Source: Symbiodinium natans (lineage: Eukaryota; Sar; Dinophyceae; Suessiales; Symbiodiniaceae). From it: a DNA stretch of 10,000 nucleotides. A model generated the notes under the pieces. The model had not been told where the DNA came from. It did no database searches and worked only from the letters and a program-made list of their open reading frames with translations. Shown here piece after piece: positions 6,034-10,000 of this stretch; position 1 is the stretch's first letter, and each line of letters begins with the position of its first letter. The translations under genes and the position numbers were made by a program. Location: positions 408,434-418,433 of the forward strand of contig CAJNDS010001813.1 in NCBI GenBank assembly GCA_905221605.1. The letters run 5' to 3'.

Positions 6034-6055
6034 CTTATCATCTTCGACTTGCTGC

Positions 6056-6103
6056 CCACTGCCGAGAAAGCCATGGCGGCTAAAACGCCAGCCATCTGCT
6101 TGC
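6056..6103 (-). CDS. amt: Ammonium transporter, exon VI: helix 11
   Basis: On the minus strand CTGCCAAG precedes a phase-2 frame reading KQMAGVLAAMAFSAV, then GTGG|GCAGCAAG (GC donor). The leading GC completes Arg with the final C of exon V, and the trailing G completes Ala with exon VII. The resulting helix 'AGVLAAMAFSAVAIIVLCIK' matches the last Amt transmembrane helix in position and length. All three minus frames across this island are open (another acceptor at GGTTCAG would extend it to 6130), but only this choice keeps the Amt spacing. The plus strand is also open here and is rejected. Confidence 0.85.
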
Positions 6104-6250
6104 CTTGGCAGGCCAAAAATTTGAGAGGCCCTGAACCCTAAACCCTAAACCCCAAAACCGTGGTTCTTGTTCTTTCTTTGGGGTTTGAGCATTAGGGGCG
6201 TTGAGGGCTTGGGCTTGGGGCTCTTTGGGCTTTCGGGAGTCTGAGCCTGC
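6104..6250 (-). other. Intron V of the ammonium transporter gene (147 nt, GC-AG)
   Basis: Starts GCAGGCTC and ends CTGCCAAG on the minus strand. This is the shortest intron in the model and has only a small telomeric remnant at 6131-6152, so not every intron is telomere-filled. Confidence 0.75.
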
Positions 6251-6307
6251 GGCCGAGTAGGGTGAAGGTGCCGTCGTAGATGAGCCCCTCGTTGATTGCG
6301 AAGATGC
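6251..6307 (-). CDS. amt: Ammonium transporter, exon V: end of helix 10, loop, start of helix 11
   Basis: The minus strand reads ACCGAACAG and then a phase-2 frame giving IFAINEGLIYDGTFTLLG, ending GGCC|GCAGGC (GC donor). Its leading GC completes Gly with exon IV, producing 'ILTG-IFA', the conserved Amt helix-10 motif (compare MTGIFA in E. coli AmtB). 'EGLIYDGTFTLLG' occupies the place of the glycine-rich loop leading to helix 11 in Amt proteins. The frame is free of stops. Confidence 0.9.
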
Positions 6308-6319
6308 CTGTTCGGTACT

Positions 6320-6393
6320 TTGGGTTTAGGGGCTTAGGCTTAGGGGTTTAGGGTTCAGGGTGTAGGGGTGTAGGGTTTAGGGTGTAGGGTTTA
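6320..6393 (+). repeat. Decayed TTTAGGG / TGTAGGG tract
   Basis: G-rich units with frequent TGTAGGG and TTCAGGG variants, within intron IV. A 62-residue minus-strand open frame (6348-6536) runs through it and a dispersed repeat; it is not supported as a gene. Confidence 0.75.
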
Positions 6394-6396
6394 GAG

Positions 6397-6445
6397 CACT
6401 TCTGTCTTAGGGTAGCTACATGGTCCCTTAGCATGGGCCCTGAAA
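6397..6445 (-). repeat. Dispersed repeat, copy 1 of 3 (GGACCATGTAGCTACC)
   Basis: The minus-strand sequence GGACCATGTAGCTACCCTAA is a diverged copy of the sequences at 8171-8213 and 8604-8650. It is followed outward by GGGCCCATGCTAAGGGACCAT, which also resembles 8969-8992 in the opposite orientation. Confidence 0.5.
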
Positions 6446-6539
6446 AGGAGACCCCTGAAAAACCCCTTATATGACCAACACAAATTAATAACCTAATAAT
6501 CAGAACCCTTTTGACGGGATTCTGCTTGGCGCTCATGGT

Positions 6540-6655
6540 GTATTGGGGCTTCTGGGGTGTTTAGGGTTATTATGGGGTAGGTTAGGGTTTAGCGATGGTT
6601 TAGGGTTTAGTAGGGTTTGGGGCCTACGGTTTAGGGTTTAGGGCTTCGGGCTTTT
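6540..6655 (+). repeat. Decayed TTTAGGG-like sequence
   Basis: Scattered TTTAGGG, TTTAGTAGGG and TTATGGGG units inside intron IV, with no exon seen. Confidence 0.6.
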
Positions 6656-6721
6656 GGGGGAATTCGGGGTTCGGCTTCAGAGTTCAGGGCTTCTCGGGTA
6701 CTCAAGGGCTACCTTTACGGG

Positions 6722-6838
6722 GTTCTTAAGGGAGGGGCGTTCAAGGTAGGGTAGGTAACCCAAGGTTCCCAACTACTCCCAAAAACTACAGGTACCTACC
6801 CCCCCCCCCATGAATGGAGCCCCCCTCCCCTTAAGAAC
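6722..6838. repeat. Foldback element, about 117 bp
   Basis: GTTCTTAAGGGAGGGGC and GTAGGGTAGGTAACC (6722-6760) pair, with gaps, with GGTACCTACCCCCC and CCCCTCCCCTTAAGAAC (6791-6838). It contains a C11 run (6799-6809). The element is non-coding and lies in intron IV. Confidence 0.7.
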
Positions 6839-6860
6839 TCTGTACTACCTGCAGATCCTG

Positions 6861-6897
6861 GCCCTAAACCCGAAACCCTAAACCCTAAACCCTAAAC
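6861..6897 (-). repeat. CCCTAAA tract
   Basis: About five C-rich heptamers, the first a CCCGAAA variant, in intron IV. Confidence 0.88.
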
Positions 6898-6991
6898 CCT
6901 CTGTTCTCTATAGTTGCCCATCAAGAATAGTAGGCATGACAGGGAGAAGTGTACATCAGTTGCGTTGAACAGGCCCTCTCTTGGTGGACTG
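6898..6991 (-). other. Exon-like island inside intron IV
   Basis: The minus strand reads GGGGTCAG and then an open frame containing 'EGLFNATDVHFSLSCLLFLM', ending AGAGG|GTTTAG. It is phase-compatible with a longer form of exon IV that would use a GT donor at 7161. It would then break the frame into exon V and would interrupt the conserved 'LTG-IFA' motif. It is therefore either a rare alternative exon or a chance open island. Confidence 0.2.
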
Positions 6992-7042
6992 CTGACCCCC
7001 TAGAAACCCCAGGCCCAAGGCCCCCAAACCCGAGACCGTAAA

Positions 7043-7140
7043 CCCCAAAACCCCAAAACCCCAAAACCCCAAAACCCCAAAACCCCGAAACCCCAAAACC
7101 CCAAAACTCCAAAACTCCAAAACCCCAAAACCCCAAAACC
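7043..7140 (-). repeat. (CCCCAAAA)n tract, variant telomere-type repeat
   Basis: About twelve C4A4 octamers with occasional CCCCGAAA and ACTCCAAA variants, ending in CCCTAAACCC. The unit equals the telomeric repeat of hypotrich ciliates. Here it sits in intron IV between decayed CCCTAAA units, so it is best read as a homogenised variant of the local heptamer. Long open frames on the minus strand (GVLGFWGFG-type repeats) are translations of the repeat. Confidence 0.95.
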
Positions 7141-7174
7141 CTAAACCCATGAACCCCAGACCCTTCTCGGGCGC

Positions 7175-7207
7175 CTGTAAGGATGGACCCCGCAATGCCA
7201 CCCATAC
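7175..7207 (-). CDS. amt: Ammonium transporter, exon IV: helix 10
   Basis: A 33-nt micro-exon. The minus strand reads CATCTCCAG, then GT completing Gly with exon III, then MGGIAGSILT, ending ACAG|GCGCCC (GC donor). Joined to its neighbours it gives 'GLHG-MGGIAGSILTG-IFA', which aligns with the Amt helix-10 signature (VHGVCGIVGCIMTGIFA in E. coli AmtB). The exact phase fit on both sides of so short an exon is strong support. A GT donor 13 bases further on (GG|GTCTGG) gives an alternative, less likely end. Confidence 0.9.
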
Positions 7208-7230
7208 CTGGAGATGCGCGAGTCGGCAAT

Positions 7231-7415
7231 CCGGGTTTAGGGTTTAGGGTTTAGGGTTTTGGGTCCGGGTTCAGGGTTCAGGGTTCAGGGCTCAGGGCTC
7301 AGGGCTCAGGGCTCAGGGTTCAGGGTCAGGGTTCAGGGTTCAGGGTTCAGGGTTTAGAGTTTAGGGTTTAGGGTTTAGGGCTAGGGTCTAGGGTTTAGGG
7401 TTAGGGTGGGTTGGT
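7231..7415 (+). repeat. TTTAGGG tract grading into TTCAGGG / CTCAGGG tract
   Basis: Pure TTTAGGG (7231-7258) passes into about twelve TTCAGGG and CTCAGGG heptamers (about 7266-7350) and back to TTTAGGG. A block of one variant suggests local tandem expansion. It lies in intron III. Confidence 0.92.
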
Positions 7416-7476
7416 TTTGGGGCTTGGAGTGTAGAAGTTTGTGTCCCCTTGACCCTGGGAAAGGTCAGTGCGGTAT

Positions 7477-7525
7477 CCCTAAACCCTAAACCCTAAACCC
7501 TAAACCCTAAACCCCAAACTTAAAA
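7477..7525 (-). repeat. CCCTAAA tract
   Basis: Six C-rich heptamers in intron III. The following 7526-7830 is unique sequence with no recognised exon. A 68-residue plus-strand open frame there (7558-7764) is Pro/His-rich at its start and unsupported. Confidence 0.9.
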
Positions 7526-7831
7526 GAGGTCTTGAGGACAATCAGCCCTTCGCCCCTGTGCCACCCCATCACCCCCCACCCCATCCAGGCCATCAGAAGA
7601 ACCCAAAACTAACCCAAAACCCTAAACTCCCAAACGCCCTAAGGCAAACATGCAAGCGTGCTGGGTATCAGCTGCCTATGCGAATGCTAAGATCAGCTAG
7701 TTCAGAACTGCCGGTTCTCTGTTGGATTCCCTACAGCCCGCAAACACAGCATCCTGAACTTTAACCAGTCCCAAGAGTGACCTCGGAACAAAGAGGGCGC
7801 TCGTTTTGGCTTAAAGGGGCTTACAAGGGAG

Positions 7832-7892
7832 CCCAAACCCTAAACCCTAAACCCAAACCCCAAACCCTAAACCCTAAACCCTAAACCCTAAG
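7832..7892 (-). repeat. CCCTAAA / CCCAAA tract
   Basis: Eight C-rich units including CCCAAA and CCCCAAA variants, between unique intron sequence and exon III. Confidence 0.92.
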
Positions 7893-7914
7893 CAAATAAA
7901 CCCCAGCAAGCTGC

Positions 7915-7978
7915 CATGCAGGCCCATGGAGTCCAGGGTGTCATCAATGGACATCCGCTTGAAGACCTCCACGGCTAG
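7915..7978 (-). CDS. amt: Ammonium transporter, exon III: loop before helix 10, IDD motif and pore histidine
   Basis: The minus strand reads GGGTTCAG, an acceptor embedded in telomere-type repeat. A phase-0 frame follows: LAVEVFKRMSIDDTLDSMGL, then His and the first base of Gly, at CATG|GCAGC (GC donor). 'KRMSIDDTLDSMGLHG' matches the Amt motif KRLLRVDDPCDVFGVHG of E. coli AmtB. The histidine (codon complementary to 7916-7918) corresponds to pore residue His318 of AmtB, one of the twin histidines of the ammonium pathway. His168 would be encoded outside the window. Confidence 0.93.
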
Positions 7979-7980
7979 CT

Positions 7981-8060
7981 GAACCCTAAACCCTAAACCC
8001 CAAACCCTAAACCCTAAACCCTAAACCCCAAACCCCGAAACCCTAAACCCAAAATCCTAA
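7981..8060 (-). repeat. CCCTAAA tract with CCCCAAA and CCCCGAAA variants
   Basis: About eleven C-rich units adjoining exon III at its upstream splice border. On the minus strand the repeat variant GGGTTCAG itself forms the acceptor. Confidence 0.92.
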
Positions 8061-8170
8061 AGCTTGTAGGGTCCAGGGTTGAGGCTTGGGGGTCGATGTA
8101 TGAAGGGTTCTGGGTTGGATTTGGGTTTCGAGGTGAGGGCTTCGACGCAGATTTTCCAAGAATGGCTGCG

Positions 8171-8230
8171 TTCCCACAACTTCTCCAGGGTAGTTACTTG
8201 GTCCTGAATTTGGGGCTTGGGGTTCAGGTT
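8171..8230 (-). repeat. Dispersed repeat, copy 2 of 3 (GGACCAAGTAACTACC)
   Basis: The minus strand reads CCCCAAATTCAG, GGACCAAGTAACTACC, then GGAGAAGTTGTGGGAAC. It parallels 8604-8660 base for base over most of its length, with indels. The minus frame is open here ('DQVTTLEKLWERSHSW'), but the sister copy has in-frame stops and there is no Amt counterpart, so it is treated as a repeat inside intron II. Confidence 0.7.
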
Positions 8231-8245
8231 TGGGTTTAAAGCCAA

Positions 8246-8360
8246 AAAACCCTAAGCCCTAAACGCTAAACCCTAAACCGTTTAGATAGTCCTTTGATAT
8301 GGGAAAAGGACTTGAAGCCTACAGAACCCTAAACCCTAAACCCTAAACCCTAAACCCTAT
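8246..8360 (-). repeat. CCCTAAA tracts around a short unique stretch
   Basis: Decayed C-rich units at 8248-8279 and a purer tract at 8325-8359, inside intron II. Confidence 0.85.
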
Positions 8361-8380
8361 AAAGCGGCCCGAGGCACCGC

Positions 8381-8454
8381 CACGGAAAGGTAGCACCAGG
8401 GGCCCCCAATGGCGCCAAAGGCCATGCTCCATCCGGGGGTCACATAGCCCGCGC
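8381..8454 (-). CDS. amt: Ammonium transporter, exon II: helix 8 end and helix 9
   Basis: On the minus strand AAGAGCGAG precedes GC (completing Gly with exon I). The frame AGYVTPGWSMAFGAIGG then continues PWCYLSV, ending in phase 0 at TCCGTG|GCGGTG (GC donor). 'SPGAGYV' corresponds to TPACGYI at the end of Amt helix 8, and 'GWSMAFGAIGGPWCYLSV' to the GGALIIGVVAG... segment of helix 9. The acceptor is chosen by phase and homology, because other AGs lie a few bases upstream (GAAG, AGAG). Confidence 0.88.
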
Positions 8455-8466
8455 CTCGCTCTTCAG

Positions 8467-8545
8467 GGGTTTAGGGTTTAGGGTTTAGGTGAGTGGGTTT
8501 AGGGTATAGGGTTTAGGGTTTTGGGTTTAGGGTTTAGGGTTTAGG
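8467..8545 (+). repeat. TTTAGGG tract with one GTGAGTGGG interruption
   Basis: About nine G-rich heptamers immediately upstream (minus strand) of exon II, in intron I. Confidence 0.9.
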
Positions 8546-8603
8546 ACCCTTACTCCCTACATGATCCTTGTAAAGGCATCTAAAAATTGCGTGTTTATCG
8601 GGG

Positions 8604-8660
8604 TCCCCACAACTACTCCAGCCTTGGGGTAGTTCCTTGGTCCTGAATATGGGGCTTAGG
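8604..8660 (-). repeat. Dispersed repeat, copy 3 of 3 (GGACCAAGGAACTACCCC)
   Basis: Minus-strand CCCCATATTCAG, GGACCAAGGAACTACCCC and AGTAGTTGTGGGGACC match copy 2 with substitutions and an insertion. The frame corresponding to copy 2 contains stops. Confidence 0.7.
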
Positions 8661-8862
8661 GTTTGGGTTTAGGGTTTAGGGTTTAGGTTTAGGGTTTAGG
8701 TTTAGGGCTTAGGGTTTAGGGTTTAGGGTTTAGGATTTAGGGTTTAGGATTCAGGGTTCAGGGTTTAGGGTTTAGGTTTCAGGGTTCAGGGTTTAGGGTT
8801 TAAGGTTTAGGGTTCAGGGTTTGGAGTTCGGGGTTAGGGATTCGGGTTTGGGGTTTATAGAT
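8655..8862 (+). repeat. Degenerate TTTAGGG tract
   Basis: Many G-rich heptamers with TTTAGG hexamers and TTCAGGG, TTTAGGA and TTCGGGG variants, in intron I. The stretch 8863-9040 is decayed unique sequence including GGGCCCATGTTATGGGACCAT, similar to 6424-6444 reversed. No exon was seen. Confidence 0.88.
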
Positions 8863-9040
8863 GGTCCTTTAATATGGTCCCTAACCTTCTTTAAGGGGTT
8901 CTGAAGGATGGACCTTTGGGTCTTATAGGGTGTATCAGGTGTCTAAGACTTTAAGAGGCTTCCCCGATTAAGGGCCCATGTTATGGGACCATTGGGGTTT
9001 GGGGCTTAGGGTTTTGGGGGTGTTGGATGTTTTGGCAGTT

Positions 9041-9130
9041 TGGGGGTTCTAGGGTTTAGGGTTTAGGGTGGTAGGGTTTTTGGGTTTGGGGCCTAGGGTT
9101 TTTGGTGGTTTAGGGTTTAGGGCTTAAGGT
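9041..9130 (+). repeat. Degenerate TTTAGGG tract
   Basis: Scattered TTTAGGG with TTTTTGGG and GCCTAGGG variants. It continues in intron I up to a unique island (9131-9195) with no recognised product. Confidence 0.75.
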
Positions 9131-9195
9131 GAAGGGGGTTTCGTGCGGCGCCCTCGCGGGTTAACAGTGACACTTTCATTCTGCTTCTTCTCCCT

Positions 9196-9300
9196 CTACA
9201 TGGCCACTTCTCAAGATTATGGTCCCTTCCTTTTGGGGTTACGATTAGAAGGCGGTCCCTACTATTTAGGGCACCATAACCTTGAGAACTGACCATGTAG
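9196..9300. mobile_element. Short MITE-like element, 105 bp, 28-bp terminal inverted repeats
   Basis: The left end 9196-9223 (CTACATGGCCACTTCTCAAG...) and right end 9273-9300 are reverse complements with 3 mismatches in 28. The interior is 49 bp and non-coding. No target-site duplication is obvious. It lies within intron I. The 62-residue minus-strand open frame covering it (9117-9305) is a by-product. Confidence 0.8.
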
Positions 9301-9372
9301 GCCAAGCTGACTATGTCACCTCAGCACCATGCCTCTGTGAGCCTAAGACCTCAAGTCCAACCTGAGACTCCC

Positions 9373-9412
9373 CTAAACCCTAAACCCTAAACCCTAAACC
9401 CTAAGAACCCTA
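9373..9412 (-). repeat. CCCTAAA tract
   Basis: Five C-rich heptamers followed by CCCTAAG and CCCTAAT variants, downstream (minus strand) of exon I. Confidence 0.9.
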
Positions 9413-9453
9413 ATCCCCAAAACCCGAACACACCCTCGAAGATTCCGAGGAGC

Positions 9454-9529
9454 CTGGAGAGATACAGATCAGGCCCACGACCGCACCAATGGCGGCGCCC
9501 ACGCTGGACGCTTTGCCTTTGATGAGCCT
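9454..9529 (-). CDS. amt: Ammonium transporter, exon I of this window: helix 8
   Basis: The minus strand reads GTCACAAG, then RLIKGKASSVGAAIGAVVGL and further ICISP plus the first base of Gly, ending CCAG|GCTCC (GC donor). It aligns with the Amt helix-8 segment (GKPSLLGIASGAIAGLVGVTP in E. coli AmtB): GK near the start, GAxxG in the middle, and a Thr/Ser-Pro pair at the end. The start is taken at AAG|AGG; an AG two bases further (AGAG|G) is possible. Earlier exons (helices 1-7) are not in the window. Confidence 0.9.
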
Positions 9530-9765
9530 CTTGTGACGGGGTTTAGGGTTTGTAGGGTTTATAGGGTTTATAGGGATGAGGGTCTATAGGGTTGGATCTT
9601 CAGGGGTTTATAAGTGGTTTAAGGGTTTAGGGTTTATAGGGTTTTGGGTTTATGGGGTTATGAGCCTCTTGTGACCCGGCTGGGTTGAAAGGGTTTATTT
9701 GGTTTATCGGGTTTCTCAGGGTCTTTAGGGTTTTAGGGTTTGCATGGTTATGAGCCTCTTGTGAC
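9523..9765 (+). repeat. TGAGCCTCTTGTGAC motif in three exact copies
   Basis: Identical 15-mers lie at 9523-9537, 9661-9675 and 9751-9765. The first spans the 3' splice site of exon I. Copies two and three share further flanks (GGTTA before; GGCTGGGTT after). Confidence 0.9.
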
Positions 9766-10000
9766 AGGGCTGGGTTTATAGGGTTTATAGGGTTTAGGGT
9801 TTACAGGGTTTATAGGGTTTACAGGGTTTATAGGGTTTACAGGGTTTGTAGGGTTTAGGGGATTATTGGGTTTAGGATTTCTAGGGTACCTAGGGTTTAG
9901 AGGGTTTAGGATCTTTAGGGCTCAGACGGTTTAGGGTTTAGAGGGTTGAGGGTTTTGAGGGGTTGGAGGGTTTAGGTTTTAGAGGGTTGAGGGTTTAGAG
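9538..10000 (+). repeat. Highly degenerate telomere-type repeat with TTTATAGGG / TTTACAGGG units
   Basis: A G-rich-strand tract in which the heptamer is mixed with 9-mers (GGGTTTATA, GGGTTTACA), strongest and regularly alternating at 9775-9850. Further right it decays to TTTAGAGGG and TTGAGGG. Apart from the two copies of the splice-border motif there is no exon-like island, so the next upstream exon of the transporter must lie beyond the window. Confidence 0.88.

Larger units (their letters stand above)
4804..6055 (-). other. Intron VI of the ammonium transporter gene (1252 nt, GC-AG), telomere-rich
   Basis: The intron starts GCAGCAAG and ends GGTACAG on the minus strand. It contains C-rich telomeric tracts (4983-5055, 5157-5204) and long G-rich tracts (5330-5432, 5545-5655, 5705-5830, 5920-6033). 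Unique islands are open on the minus strand at 5061-5127 ('ASPVARGALLQNVGEF'), 5202-5253 ('VMKRHFSAHPKALKPH') and about 5430-5500 ('SCRVMDFDLHIPHSAL'). Because the flanking exons join seamlessly in the Amt sequence, these islands are probably not constitutive exons. Confidence 0.8.

Noticed and set aside
4804-6055. Open islands at 5061-5127, 5202-5253 and 5430-5500 as extra transporter exons
   Set aside because: Exons VI and VII already join in phase within a single transmembrane helix, so any insert would break it.
6034-6130. Plus-strand reading 'LIIFDLLPTAEKAMAAKTPA' and an extended exon VI on the minus strand
   Set aside because: The plus reading has no continuation. The longer minus exon would add nine residues and lengthen the segment beyond the Amt spacing. 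The 48-nt version fits exactly.
6921-7229. Gly/Phe/Trp-rich 102- and 81-residue minus-strand frames
   Set aside because: The middle is a translation of the (CCCCAAAA)n array. Only the 33-nt segment at 7175-7207 is real coding sequence, as exon IV of the transporter.
7005-7415. CRISPR array
   Set aside because: The periodic units are 7-8 bp with no spacer of usual length, and the rest of the window is eukaryotic.
8057-8245. 62-residue minus-strand gene
   Set aside because: Half is telomere-type repeat and the middle is a dispersed repeat whose sister copy has stops. It lies within intron II of the transporter.
9117-9305. 62-residue minus-strand gene
   Set aside because: It covers the 105-bp inverted-repeat element, with no matching exon borders or family.
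1-10000. The window as a true chromosome end (telomere or subtelomere cap)
   Set aside because: Tracts are short, interrupted and in both orientations, and a conserved multi-exon gene runs through them. A subtelomeric position is possible but cannot be shown.

Overview
The window looks like nuclear DNA of a dinoflagellate-type alveolate, possibly a Symbiodiniaceae-like alga. The evidence is the TTTAGGG/CCCTAAA heptamer scattered throughout in both orientations, very short exons, and introns that begin with GC instead of GT. The organism call is an inference. TTTAGGG also occurs in plants, some apicomplexans and chromerids, but the run of GC-AG introns points to a dinoflagellate. There is no sign of a bacterial gene layout, and no long open reading frame here is a gene.

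Main result: the minus strand carries the 3' part of an Amt/MEP-type ammonium transporter gene, split into very short exons (33-82 nt). In transcription order these lie at 9454-9529, 8381-8454, 7915-7978, 7175-7207, 6251-6307, 6056-6103 and 4722-4803. Joined in phase they give a continuous, stop-free protein that follows the Amt core from about transmembrane helix 8 to helix 11. It includes the GK-rich start of helix 8, the IDD motif, the pore histidine in 'GLHG', the 'ILTGIFA' motif and the 'LRV' motif after helix 11. All six introns between these exons read GC...AG. Two further exons (3029-3125 and 2127-2168) fit the phase and would add a Ser/Glu/Asp-rich tail ending in TGA; this tail is tentative. 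The 5' part of the gene (helices 1-7) must lie beyond position 10000.

The introns and the rest of the window are largely telomere-type heptamers, pure or decayed (TTTGGGG, TTCAGGG, CCCCAAAA, TTTATAGGG and others), switching orientation many times. Embedded in them are several foldback or MITE-like elements: 1171-1271, 2644-2806, a large palindrome with 233-bp arms at 3622-4483, 6722-6838 and 9196-9300. There is also a family of short diverged repeats at 3141-3490, one copy of which is interrupted by a pure telomeric tract.

Region by region: 1-2030 is telomeric tracts alternating with 50-150 bp unique islands, some exon-like on the minus strand but unidentified. 2030-2460 holds the putative last exon, a CCCTCTCT microsatellite and an AT-rich stretch. 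2460-3500 is mobile-element-like repeats plus one tentative exon. 3500-4540 is the palindrome. 4540-9530 is the transporter gene with telomere-rich introns. 9530-10000 is degenerate TTTAGGG-type repeat with no exon seen. No tRNA, rRNA, CRISPR array or promoter could be recognised.
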